A DNA stretch of 36,050 nucleotides from an uncultured Clostridia bacterium. GTDB taxonomy: Bacteria; Bacillota; Clostridia; Oscillospirales; Acutalibacteraceae. The notes below the pieces were generated by a model, which was given only the letters and a program-made list of their open reading frames with translations, searched no databases and was not told the origin of the DNA. The stretch is taken from contig CALCBQ010000192.1 in the NCBI GenBank assembly GCA_937897215.1, forward strand, positions 1 to 36,050, read 5' to 3'. Position numbers and translations under genes: made by a program. Every line of letters begins with the position of its first letter. The stretch's first letter is position 1. Shown here one piece after another: positions 1 through 8,180 of the stretch.

Positions 1-137
1 CCGTAAAAACGGCGGTTATTCTCTATGCACTTTCCCTAAGGTCACCCTCGGCGGCCGTTAGCCGTTACCCTGCTGTATGATGCTCGGACTTTCCTCACAA
101 ATTATAAAACAATTTGCGCAACTGCCCAACCTACTCA
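1..137 (-). ncRNA. rnpB: RNase P RNA, bacterial type A, 5' part only
   Basis: Read on the minus strand, the segment contains the conserved core GAGGAAAGTCCGAGC, then CAGCAGGGTAACGGC, CCGCCGAGGGTGACC and GGGAAAGTGC, the order found in the 5' half of bacterial RNase P RNA. This is the catalytic RNA that removes 5' leaders from pre-tRNAs. The 3' half lies beyond the left edge. The 5' end is set by eye near 133-140, just downstream of the HAD gene stop on the same strand. I see no convincing promoter of its own in the short gap. Confidence 0.9.
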
Positions 138-162
138 TTATTAAATTTAATTCAAATAGTTA

Positions 163-765
163 TCATTCAAATTTCTCGTTAAGATAAACTCCGTCTTTTT
201 TGATTTTAATGAGTTTTTCGCCATCAACAAGAAAAACAGTTTTTGATATATCCATCATTGGTTTATCGCTCATTGAATCGGTATAAAACTCATCAATTTC
301 CACATCGCCGTAGACATCGCGGAACATTTTTACCTTATTTTCATGATAACAGATTTCGCCGATTTCGCCTGTTTCAGCATTAAGGTCAGTGGAAATTACA
401 TTTTTAATACCAAGACGGTTTGTCATTATGCTTAAAAGACAATACGGACAAGCAGAAAGAATTACATCATCTTCTTTCTTGATTTTAGGATAAAAAGATT
501 TAATATTCTTTTCATTTATATCCCAAAAACGTTCAAAATCTTCTTGAATATTTTCTATTCGTTCAAAGTACTCTTTTACATAAGAAGCGTACTCTGTTTT
601 AACCTCATCTATGGTAATAAGATGGCGTTTATAACGCATAAAACCTTCCATAAACTTTGGCACAAATTTTGCAACACCTTTAGGGTCTCTCTTTAAATAA
701 TAAAGAAAGATATCCATTCCGCTTTCGCCATCATAAATTGTATTATCGAAATCAAATACTCTCAT
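163..765 (-). CDS. HAD-superfamily (subclass IB-like) phosphatase
   Basis: A 200-residue cytoplasmic protein that opens with the HAD nucleophile motif DFDNTIYDGESG (motif I, residues 4-15). The second half holds LSAC (motif II-like), the conserved lysine region ENKVKMFR and the acidic motif III TDSMSDKPMMD. The layout, with an alpha-helical cap between motifs I and II, is that of HAD-IB phosphatases such as phosphoserine-phosphatase relatives. The substrate cannot be told from sequence. The start is ATG with AAGGTG upstream; this ribosome-binding site overlaps the stop of the TPM gene (777), so it is probably co-transcribed with the lemA/TPM pair. No truncation is seen. Confidence 0.82.
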   Translation of the reverse strand: MRVFDFDNTIYDGESGMDIFLYYLKRDPKGVAKFVPKFMEGFMRYKRHLITIDEVKTEYASYVKEYFERIENIQEDFERFWDINEKNIKSFYPKIKKEDDVILSACPYCLLSIMTNRLGIKNVISTDLNAETGEIGEICYHENKVKMFRDVYGDVEIDEFYTDSMSDKPMMDISKTVFLVDGEKLIKIKKDGVYLNEKFE

Positions 766-776
766 ATTTCAACACC

Positions 777-1601
777 TTAAAATCCTCTTGATGAGCCACC
801 GCCACCGAATGAGCCACCGCCGCCGCGGAAACCGCCTCCGCCACCGCGGAAACTACCGCCGCCTGAGTGGAATCCACCACTGCGACCTGAACCTCCATAA
901 TATGTATGACCACCATAATAGCCACCACCGCGATATGAACCACCACCGTGATGTGAGCCACCACCATTATTTTTGAATGCTATTGAAGTAAATATTACAA
1001 TTACCATAAATATTGTAATAAAAACTATAATAACTTCATCATCAGACATCTCAAAGTCATAATCATCATTATAATCTTCAATATTCAAGTTGTCTAATTC
1101 AACACCATATTCAACACATACAACATTGGCAATAGCTTTATATGCACTTGCAAGACCCGTTGAAAAGTCATTATCGCTTAAATATGGAATTGCATAATTA
1201 TCCAGTATTCTGCCTGTTTTACCATCCGGGAGACATCCTTCAAGGCCATAGCCCACCTGAATGGTAACTTGTCTATCGCTTTCAGAAAGAAGCAAAACTA
1301 CACCATTATTTGTTTCTTCACTGCCTACGCCCCACTCACGACCGAGTTCTAATGCATATTCTTCAACATCATAGCCGTCAAGGGAGTCAACAGTAACAAC
1401 TACAACCTGCGCAGTAGTCTGTTTATAAAGACTTGCACCGATTGATTGAAGTTCATCTTCAACATCATCGTCGATAACATCAGCAAAATCATTTACGAAG
1501 AAATCACTTGTTGGCTCAGGCAAATCAATTGCAAATGCAGATACGGACAAAATAATTGATAATATTAAAGTAACAATGATAATTTTATTAATCTTTTTCA
1601 T
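777..1601 (-). CDS. TPM-domain membrane protein with Gly-rich tail (YgcG family)
   Basis: 274 residues with a hydrophobic N-terminal signal (about 4-24), then a TPM domain (about 30-170, formerly TPM_phosphatase). The domain includes YKQTTAQVVVVTVDSLDG, GVVLLLSESDRQVTIQVGYG and a LEGCLPDGKTGRILD block. A membrane helix follows at about 190-210. The last 60 residues are almost all Gly with Ser, His, Tyr, Phe and Arg, as is common in this family. The protein is membrane-bound with the TPM domain outside. The family is regularly encoded next to LemA, as here with a 6-bp gap, and the two are thought to act together at the envelope, but the biochemical role is not settled. Confidence 0.85.
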   Translation of the reverse strand: MKKINKIIIVTLILSIILSVSAFAIDLPEPTSDFFVNDFADVIDDDVEDELQSIGASLYKQTTAQVVVVTVDSLDGYDVEEYALELGREWGVGSEETNNGVVLLLSESDRQVTIQVGYGLEGCLPDGKTGRILDNYAIPYLSDNDFSTGLASAYKAIANVVCVEYGVELDNLNIEDYNDDYDFEMSDDEVIIVFITIFMVIVIFTSIAFKNNGGGSHHGGGSYRGGGYYGGHTYYGGSGRSGGFHSGGGSFRGGGGGFRGGGGSFGGGGSSRGF

Positions 1602-1607
1602 ATCTTC

Positions 1608-2180
1608 TTATTCAAAATCAACTACAGGAGCATTTTGAGCACTACTACTTGCTTCAAAAAGTTCTGCTTTCTCAAATCCTAAAATTCCTGCAAAAAATAC
1701 TGTAGGGAATTTTTTAATCGATTTATTATACTCAGTTGCTGCATCGTTATAATCTTTACGAGCAATTCCAATTCTATTCTCTGTGCCTGAAAGTTCATCC
1801 TGAAGATAAATGAAATTCTGATTTGCCTTAAGCTCAGGGTAATTTTCAACAACCACTAAAAGTCGTGAAATTGCAGAATCGTAGCTTTCAAGTGCATCAG
1901 TATATTCTTCCGCATTTGAGGCCGAATTAAGTTTTGCACGAGCATCTGCAAGTGCTGTATAAACTTCAGTTTCGTGAGAAGCATAACCTTTTACAGTATT
2001 TACAAGATTTGGAATCAAATCTGCACGGCGTTGTAATTGAGTCTGAATCTGTGCCTCTGCATTTTCAACAGTTGCTTTCTTATCAACAAGTCCGTTATAT
2101 GTGCTAATAAGACCGCCTACAACAAGAACAACAACGAGTACTACTGCACCTAATGCTATTAATAAACCTTTTTTCTTCAC
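1608..2180 (-). CDS. lemA: LemA family membrane protein
   Basis: About 190 residues with one N-terminal membrane helix (GLLIALGAVVLVVVLVVGGL), then the helical LemA domain: KATVENAEAQIQTQLQRR, the conserved DLIPNLVNTVKGYASHE, and NYPELKANQNFIYLQDELSG, ENRI and ARKDYNDAATEYN. I place the start at the GTG at 2178-2180 because AAAGGG lies 7 nt upstream. An in-frame GTG three codons earlier (2187-2189) overlaps that ribosome-binding site. It pairs with the downstream TPM gene in a conserved two-gene unit. The domain faces the outside and its function is unknown. Confidence 0.88.
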   Translation of the reverse strand: MKKKGLLIALGAVVLVVVLVVGGLISTYNGLVDKKATVENAEAQIQTQLQRRADLIPNLVNTVKGYASHETEVYTALADARAKLNSASNAEEYTDALESYDSAISRLLVVVENYPELKANQNFIYLQDELSGTENRIGIARKDYNDAATEYNKSIKKFPTVFFAGILGFEKAELFEASSSAQNAPVVDFE

Positions 2181-2216
2181 TATAATCACCCTTTACTTTA
2201 ATATTTTTAATAAATT

Positions 2217-3239
2217 TTAATCATCAAATCCGTTTGGATTATTGCTTTGCCAACGCCATGAATCTTCACACATTTCGAGAAGTCCGCGTTCAGCTTTCCA
2301 ACCAAGTTCATTTAATGCTTTCGATGCGTCCGAATAGCAAACATCAAGGTCGCCTGGTCGACGAGGAGCGATTTTGTATTCAATCTTTTGTCCTGATGCC
2401 TGTTCAAATGCCTTTACGATATCAAGAACGCTGTATCCGTTACCTGTACCAAGGTTATAAACATTAACTTTTGGCTCGTCTTTAAGGATTTTCTCAACCG
2501 CTTTAACATGGCCAAGAGCAAGGTCAACAACGTGAATATAGTCGCGAACACCTGTACCGTCAGGAGTGTTATAATCATCGCCGAAAACATTGAGATATGG
2601 CAACTTACCAATAGCAACCTGAGTAATATAAGGCATAAGGTTGTTTGGAATACCATTTGGATTTTCGCCGATTCTACCGCTCTTATGAGCACCGATTGGG
2701 TTGAAGTAACGAAGAAGTGTAACGCCCCAATCCTTGTCTGCCTTATGAAAATCATCAAGAATGATTTCAATCATATATTTTGTAGTACCATAAGGATTAG
2801 TAGTACCACCTGTTTTCATATCTTCTTTAAGTGGAGAGATATTATTCATACCGTAAACTGTTGCAGATGAACTGAATACGATTTTTTTGCAGTTATACTC
2901 TGCCATAACTTCACAAAGTGCTAATGTGCCGCCAATATTGTTATCGTAGTACATTAATGGTTCACGACAACTCTCGCCTACCGCCTTAAGACCTGCAAAG
3001 TGAATACAAGCATCAATTTTATGGTCTTCAAAAACCTTTCTCATATTCTCTTTATCACGGATATCATAAGGATAGAATGCGAAATCTTTACCAGTTAACT
3101 CCTTTACTCTATCAAGTGATTTTTCGCTTGAATTGTAAAGATTGTCAACGATAACAATCTCATAGCCCGCATTAAGAAGTTCAACACAAGTATGTGAACC
3201 GATAAATCCTGCTCCGCCTGTAACTAAAATCTTACTCAT
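2217..3239 (-). CDS. galE: UDP-glucose 4-epimerase
   Basis: 340 residues, full length for GalE. The extended SDR signature is clear: Rossmann motif TGGAGFIGSH near the N-terminus, DIRDKENM for NAD binding, FSSSATVYG, and the catalytic YxxxK in NPYGTTKYMIE. The C-terminal substrate domain carries LRYFNPIGAH and YNLGTGNGYSVL. It interconverts UDP-glucose and UDP-galactose (Leloir pathway, and precursors for surface polysaccharide). The start overlaps the stop of the upstream gene by 4 bp (ATGA), with GGAGAA just before, so translation is probably coupled. The position behind surface-protein genes fits an envelope role as well as galactose use. Confidence 0.95.
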   Translation of the reverse strand: MSKILVTGGAGFIGSHTCVELLNAGYEIVIVDNLYNSSEKSLDRVKELTGKDFAFYPYDIRDKENMRKVFEDHKIDACIHFAGLKAVGESCREPLMYYDNNIGGTLALCEVMAEYNCKKIVFSSSATVYGMNNISPLKEDMKTGGTTNPYGTTKYMIEIILDDFHKADKDWGVTLLRYFNPIGAHKSGRIGENPNGIPNNLMPYITQVAIGKLPYLNVFGDDYNTPDGTGVRDYIHVVDLALGHVKAVEKILKDEPKVNVYNLGTGNGYSVLDIVKAFEQASGQKIEYKIAPRRPGDLDVCYSDASKALNELGWKAERGLLEMCEDSWRWQSNNPNGFDD

Positions 3240-5389
3240 ACATTATTCTCCTTTTCTAACTTTGTTCCATTGAAATATGTTGAAAGAATTTTCTTATAGT
3301 TTGCTTTGTTATTTGCCATATGGTCAGCGCCTGTTTTACTCATACCAACACCTAAGCCGTTACCGTATGTTGTTACAAGGAAATCGCCTGTTGCTTCATT
3401 ATAATCAACTGTAAAGCAATGTGAAAGAAGTGTTGATGGTGTAAATACTTTTGTACGGAAATCAAGTCCGCTGATTTCTTTACCGCCAACTGTAACTTTT
3501 GTAACATAACCAATACTTGAAGAAACAGAAGCATCATGTGCCGCAATATTTACCCACATAATCGGCTCGTCGCCAAGAGTTAAGCTACTGTCAAAATTCA
3601 AAAGCAATCCTTTGAACTCGCCCATTGAATATTTACGTTCAACCTTGAAGCTTTCAGATGCAGAATCAGGGTCGCCTGCAATTGCAACAGGTTTAAGGTA
3701 AGAATATTCTTTTGAGAAAATGTTTTTAGCATCAGTTGTTTTCTTTGCCGCAGTTTCAAAGTATGGTGTCAATGCGACTTCGCCATCAAAAGTGAGGTAT
3801 TCGCCGAAAACTGAATCAACTGCAGCTTTTACTTCATCATTGACTGTTTCGCTGATTTTAACGCCATCGATTTCAAAATTAGTATCGCGGTATTTAAGAT
3901 ATGTATAAATTACAACTGCTTGAGCTTTAACCGCTTCAACATTATATCCTTCGCCCATTTCTGTCATTACAAGGCGTGCAAGTGCTTCTTTTGCTTCAAT
4001 TTCAACACCATTGATTTTCATAACAGTTGGTGCGCCTTTATCAACTTCTGTTTGTGGCTCTGTTGTTGATTCATCGGTGCCTGTTGTTGACTCTGTTGGG
4101 TCTTCTGTATTTTTAACCATTTCAATCTTAATTAAGTCAGAAATCATAAAGTCAGAAAGTTTAACTTCTGTTGACTGAGCATTTGTCTGTGGCTCAGTTG
4201 TAGTGGTTGTTGTAGTTGTAGTAGTGGTTGTTGTGGTTGTAATATTGAAAATCTTATTAAACACATTTGCAAGTGCACCGTTTTCGCCCTGAACTTTATA
4301 TACAATTCCAAGGACTGCACAAAGCACAACAATTGCACCTAAAACTGCAGAAATAATAATAATTGATTTTTTATCAATAGGTTTCTTATCTTCATCGGTA
4401 ATAACGTTTGTATTCTCTGTAATTTCAATACCTACACTCTGAACACCTGCCGCTTTTTCGCCGATAAGTTCAATAAGTTCAACTGCTGCCGCTTCAATAA
4501 ACGCTTCTTCTGTTTCATCTTCTGACATATAAAGTTTTCTAACAACTGCAGATTCATCATTAGCAACTGCAATACAGATAAACTTTGAATCGTTTGATGT
4601 ATAAATATCGCTGATTGACGCGCCTATATTTGCCGCAGATAAATCAAGACTTACTTTTGCAAGTTGAGCAGTGTATTCAGTAGCGTTAACATCGCCTTTA
4701 TCTTCAACATGCGGTGTAAAAACAAACACATCGTCAAATTCGGGAATGTTATCGCCACAACTTTTAAGGACTTCTGAGTTATGAGTACCGTTAACTGCTA
4801 CTACTGAACCTGATTCTACGATGCGATTAACTGCAATTGCAACTTTCTCGTTATCAAAGAACTTCTTTTCGCCCAAAAATTCATCAGTAGTAGTAACTTC
4901 AATATTTTTTGAGAGGAACGGAACAACACCATTTCGTAAGATAAGGTTGATTCTGTCATTATCTATAGGTAACACTAAAATGTACTGTGTGTCATTACCC
5001 ATACCATAACCTGAATACAAGCCGTCTTTTGATAAGAATACTGTTGCGGGTTCAGGGAATGTTGAAAATGCTTTTCTTTGTGCATCGTCAATTTCTTCAT
5101 TGCTTTCAAGCATATTGAGAATTGTTGGATTGCTCACAACATCTGTTTCAAATGCTTGAACAAGCGCATTCTTAAGTTTTACATAGTGCTTATTATCAAC
5201 AGCAGTGATAATAAGTTCATCATTTTCTAACGCATCTTGTAGTGCTTCAAACAAATCACGAAGATTTTCGTATTGTTCAAAAGATACACTTTCGTCAGAA
5301 TACGGTTTTATACTGCTGACGACTCTTGCCTGATATCTGGCAAAAGGCATAGTCTTGTCAACATTAAGCGACAATAATCTTACTTTCAT
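3236..5389 (-). CDS. Membrane-anchored fusion: degenerate CinA-like region + SpoIID/LytB domain
   Basis: 717 residues. Residues 367-717 are outside the cell: a run of about 16 Thr, a Thr/Glu-rich linker, then a SpoIID/LytB-type domain starting near INGVEIEAKEALARLVMTEM and running through VKAQAVVIYTYLKYR to the C-terminal YGNGLGVGMSKTGADHMA. SpoIID enzymes are lytic transglycosylases acting on peptidoglycan. One membrane helix spans about 342-364. The first 340 residues, on the cytoplasmic side, follow the layout of whole CinA by eye: MKVRLLSLNV, then NLRDLFEALQDALENDELII, then a helical region ending in EPATVFLSKDGLYSG. The CinA-C-like end carries ANIGASISD and AVANDESAVVRKLYMSED. Its signature motifs (GGLGPT, ESCTGG, GIAGP) are missing, so this part is probably not an active amidase. 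It lies in one operon with a real pncC. Confidence 0.75.
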   Translation of the reverse strand: MKVRLLSLNVDKTMPFARYQARVVSSIKPYSDESVSFEQYENLRDLFEALQDALENDELIITAVDNKHYVKLKNALVQAFETDVVSNPTILNMLESNEEIDDAQRKAFSTFPEPATVFLSKDGLYSGYGMGNDTQYILVLPIDNDRINLILRNGVVPFLSKNIEVTTTDEFLGEKKFFDNEKVAIAVNRIVESGSVVAVNGTHNSEVLKSCGDNIPEFDDVFVFTPHVEDKGDVNATEYTAQLAKVSLDLSAANIGASISDIYTSNDSKFICIAVANDESAVVRKLYMSEDETEEAFIEAAAVELIELIGEKAAGVQSVGIEITENTNVITDEDKKPIDKKSIIIISAVLGAIVVLCAVLGIVYKVQGENGALANVFNKIFNITTTTTTTTTTTTTTTEPQTNAQSTEVKLSDFMISDLIKIEMVKNTEDPTESTTGTDESTTEPQTEVDKGAPTVMKINGVEIEAKEALARLVMTEMGEGYNVEAVKAQAVVIYTYLKYRDTNFEIDGVKISETVNDEVKAAVDSVFGEYLTFDGEVALTPYFETAAKKTTDAKNIFSKEYSYLKPVAIAGDPDSASESFKVERKYSMGEFKGLLLNFDSSLTLGDEPIMWVNIAAHDASVSSSIGYVTKVTVGGKEISGLDFRTKVFTPSTLLSHCFTVDYNEATGDFLVTTYGNGLGVGMSKTGADHMANNKANYKKILSTYFNGTKLEKENNV

Positions 5390-5436
5390 TTTTTGTACCT
5401 CTCTTTTACCCTATATAAACTAAAAATTAACTGAAT

Positions 5437-6765
5437 TTATGGTGTCCAACCAATATCGTCTGAATATGGATTTGTCATGTTCTTCGCATCATACCACGCT
5501 TGTGGATACTTTGGTGTTGGATTAATAGACGCTGCACTTACATCAACTGCAGTAGTTTCGTTTTCACGAAGAAGACGACCCATTACAACAAGTCGCGCAC
5601 TGTCAAACTCATAAGAACAAGTAACAAGTGTTATCAACTTATCATCAGGTTGCACGTTTACATCTGTTTTGAAAATACTTCTTTTTTCAACTTCATCTAC
5701 AAATCCGTTAAACTTTTCATCAGTTATAAAATCTGTAACTATGAAATTAAAGTATTTACCATTATCATCAACAAGTTTTGCATTAGAAATAAACGCTGCA
5801 AATACTTTGAAATAATATGTTTCATACAATGTACTGTATTCAATTATTGGAGACTCTTTATAGCCCTCGAGTGTCTTATATTTATCAAGGTTTGAGAACA
5901 TAAGACCGTCTGTCATATGGTGGCCATAAATTACGGTATTGTCATCAAGATATCTTGGGTCATTCTTAAAATCAAGATACGGACAACCGTAACGACTTGT
6001 TTTACCGTAAAAATCGCGTTTAAGATAATAGTCGTTATCTTTTGACTGAACAACCTGAACATCAAGGTTTGTATTAGCGATTTTAACCCAACCTACTAAA
6101 TCCTGATTAACCGCATAAAGATATGAATACTTAAGATTCATATTCTCAGGGAATTTAATGTTTGGATATTTTGCGAAAACATCTTGCCATGCTTCAACAT
6201 ACTGATTATCATCAAAATCATCAGTTTCAACAATAATCTCTTTGATTTCTTCTTTTTGTTTTAACTGCGCTTGTCTTTCAATAAACAAATCAGTAAAAGC
6301 AAAGCAACAACCGATTATCGTAATAATAGCCGCATCCATAATAAGTTTGCGGATTTTTTCTTTAGTACTGTCTTTTTTAAGCGGAATAAACCCTTTAAAG
6401 AAGTCTGAAAAAATCTCATTGAATGTACGAACTTTTTTCTTTTTAGGAGTTGCCACTACCTCTGTTTTTTCTGGTACTTCAGTTTCAGTTGTAGTTTCTT
6501 TTTTTACATATTGAGATGTGATATCAACGAATGTTTTTCCGTTTTCAATAATATGTTTTGGTTCATCATCAAGATTTTCGACGATTTCTTCATTCTGACT
6601 TGTTTCTTCTGTAAGTTTTTGCTCTATCTGTTCAAAAATATCGTCTTCTATCACGGTTTTAGATTCAGTCTTATGTTCGACTGTTTCTTTAGGCTCATCC
6701 ATACCCAACTTTTTACGAAGTTCCTCAAAGGAGAGTACTTCGTTATTGTTTTCGTTGTTATTCAT
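5437..6765 (-). CDS. Class B sortase with long cytoplasmic N-terminal extension
   Basis: 442 residues. The catalytic domain (about 205-405) has the sortase B fold signature: VGWVKIANTNLDVQVVQ, YYLKRDFYG, catalytic His282 in TVIYGHHM, Cys383 in TLVTCSYE and Arg391 in SARLVVMGR. A membrane helix lies at about 141-160. Before it is an acidic, Glu/Thr-rich cytoplasmic region of about 140 residues that is not part of ordinary sortases (usually 200-300 aa). Sortases cleave a sorting signal and join the protein to the cell wall or to a pilin. No sorting-signal substrate is visible nearby. A strong GGAGG site precedes the ATG. The gene overlaps the upstream sortase gene by 8 bp. Confidence 0.88.
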   Translation of the reverse strand: MNNNENNNEVLSFEELRKKLGMDEPKETVEHKTESKTVIEDDIFEQIEQKLTEETSQNEEIVENLDDEPKHIIENGKTFVDITSQYVKKETTTETEVPEKTEVVATPKKKKVRTFNEIFSDFFKGFIPLKKDSTKEKIRKLIMDAAIITIIGCCFAFTDLFIERQAQLKQKEEIKEIIVETDDFDDNQYVEAWQDVFAKYPNIKFPENMNLKYSYLYAVNQDLVGWVKIANTNLDVQVVQSKDNDYYLKRDFYGKTSRYGCPYLDFKNDPRYLDDNTVIYGHHMTDGLMFSNLDKYKTLEGYKESPIIEYSTLYETYYFKVFAAFISNAKLVDDNGKYFNFIVTDFITDEKFNGFVDEVEKRSIFKTDVNVQPDDKLITLVTCSYEFDSARLVVMGRLLRENETTAVDVSAASINPTPKYPQAWYDAKNMTNPYSDDIGWTP

Positions 6766-7687
6766 TCGTAACTACCTCCTGAGGATACCATTTTTCGTCA
6801 TTTTTGAAAGGATTTTCAACATTTTTATTGTCATACCACAACTGAGGGTATTTTGGATTTTTATTCACATATGCTTTAGACACATCAACCTCTTCACTTT
6901 CGCCCGGTCGCACTGCACGAGCAAGCACTACAAGTCGGGCGTCTGCACGATAAGTTGTTTTACCATATTTATTGACTGTATCAAGAGTTCTGACACAAGT
7001 TGAAAGCACAAGCATTTTGTCGTCATCATTAATATCAACGCCAGTTACATAAAGGCGACGTTTATTTACTTCTTCAATAAATCCATTAAAATTCTCGCCA
7101 TCCATATAAGGATAGATATAGTTGAAAACATAGCCGTTATCTTCACTTGCGTCTGCATTTGTGATGAATACTGCATAGATTTTCCATTTATAATTCTTTT
7201 CAAGTGAATTATATTCAAAAACCGGTGTTTTTTTGTAAAAATCTATTTTTTCATATTGGTCAAGCTCTGAAAACATTGTTTTGTCATAACAGTTATGACC
7301 ATAGATGATTGTGTTTGCATCAAAATCGGTAGGATTGTTACGGTAATCCATAAAGATTGCACCGCGGTAATTGTACTTTTTATCAAAATCATGATTAAGA
7401 TAATAATCATTGTTTGAGAATTGAACAACGGGATAGTCAATATTAGTGTTTGGTACTTTAATCCAGCCCACTGTATCCGTATTGACTTTTACCACAGATG
7501 AATAATCGGGTTTTTGCTCAACTTCCTTTGATTCGTCCGTAACAAGATTTTGAATCTGTTCATAATAATCACGATTATTTTTAATATCAATAAAGTGTTT
7601 GATAACAAGTGATGCAGAAAAAATGAAAATGATGACGAGAATAACAAGTATTATAACTTGAATCACACTCATTTTTCTTTTTTTCAT
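6758..7687 (-). CDS. Class B sortase
   Basis: About 309 residues from the ATG at 7685-7687, preceded by AGGTGAG. An in-frame GTG at 7694-7696 is possible but has a poor ribosome-binding site. The N-terminal membrane helix is VIQVIILVILVIIFIFSASL. The catalytic domain has VGWIKVPNTNIDYPVVQ, His131 in IYGHNCYDKTMF, Cys231 in VLSTCVRT and Arg251 in DARLVVLAR, all three sortase residues. It is a paralogue of the next sortase. Both end in a related tail after the catalytic Arg (PKYPQ-WYD-KN--NP pattern). The start lies just after the pncC stop (TGATATG), which suggests coupled translation. Confidence 0.9.
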   Translation of the reverse strand: MKKRKMSVIQVIILVILVIIFIFSASLVIKHFIDIKNNRDYYEQIQNLVTDESKEVEQKPDYSSVVKVNTDTVGWIKVPNTNIDYPVVQFSNNDYYLNHDFDKKYNYRGAIFMDYRNNPTDFDANTIIYGHNCYDKTMFSELDQYEKIDFYKKTPVFEYNSLEKNYKWKIYAVFITNADASEDNGYVFNYIYPYMDGENFNGFIEEVNKRRLYVTGVDINDDDKMLVLSTCVRTLDTVNKYGKTTYRADARLVVLARAVRPGESEEVDVSKAYVNKNPKYPQLWYDNKNVENPFKNDEKWYPQEVVTNE

Positions 7688-7688
7688 A

Positions 7689-8168
7689 TCACTCACCTAC
7701 CAAATTTAAAATCATTTTAAGTGCTTCATCAGATGCACTTTTTCTGTTGTTTTCTCTAATGTTTTCTGTAAAAGTATTGTTAAGTTGTTTTACCGTTGTG
7801 TTTTTGCCATTTGAAACTGCAAGAAAAATAAGTCCCACAGGCTTTTGAGTATTGTCGGAATTGGGTCCTGCTATTCCTGAAACGGAAACTGCAATATCCG
7901 CACCTGAAATCTTCAAAACACCTTTTACCATTTCACGCACAGTTTGTTCACTAACCGCACCATAAGTTTCAAGCGTTTTGTGTTGGACTCCAAGCACCTT
8001 CTCTTTAATTTCGTTACTATAGCTTACAATACCGCAATTAAAGACTGAAGATGAGCCGCTTACATCTGTTATTCTTTTTGCAATGAGACCGCCTGTGCAA
8101 GACTCAGTAGTTGCAAGCACAAGACCTTTTTCATTTAAGGTTTTAACAACCTTTTCTTCAAGTGTCAT
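7689..8168 (-). CDS. pncC: CinA C-terminal-domain protein, NMN amidase (PncC type)
   Basis: 159 residues, the length of a stand-alone CinA-C domain without the N-terminal nucleotide pyrophosphatase-like domain. Key motifs are intact: LATTESCTGGLIAKRI near residue 20, GIVSYSNEIKEKVLGV with the conserved Lys, GAVSEQTVREM, and SVSGIAGPNSDNTQKPVG. The family hydrolyses nicotinamide mononucleotide to nicotinate mononucleotide and ammonia, recycling NMN for NAD. It sits between thiI and the sortases with overlaps or gaps under 15 bp, so it belongs to the same transcript. A degenerate CinA relative is fused to SpoIID two genes downstream. Confidence 0.9.
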   Translation of the reverse strand: MTLEEKVVKTLNEKGLVLATTESCTGGLIAKRITDVSGSSSVFNCGIVSYSNEIKEKVLGVQHKTLETYGAVSEQTVREMVKGVLKISGADIAVSVSGIAGPNSDNTQKPVGLIFLAVSNGKNTTVKQLNNTFTENIRENNRKSASDEALKMILNLVGE

Positions 8169-8180
8169 TATTAATCTACC

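Noticed and set aside
752..976. Frames in both directions over the Gly-rich tail of the TPM protein
   Set aside because: They are by-products of GGN-rich repeat codons and have low-complexity translations.
5500..7003. Several plus-strand frames opposite the sortase genes
   Set aside because: The minus strand carries two complete sortases with all catalytic residues; the opposite frames have no family similarity or good starts.
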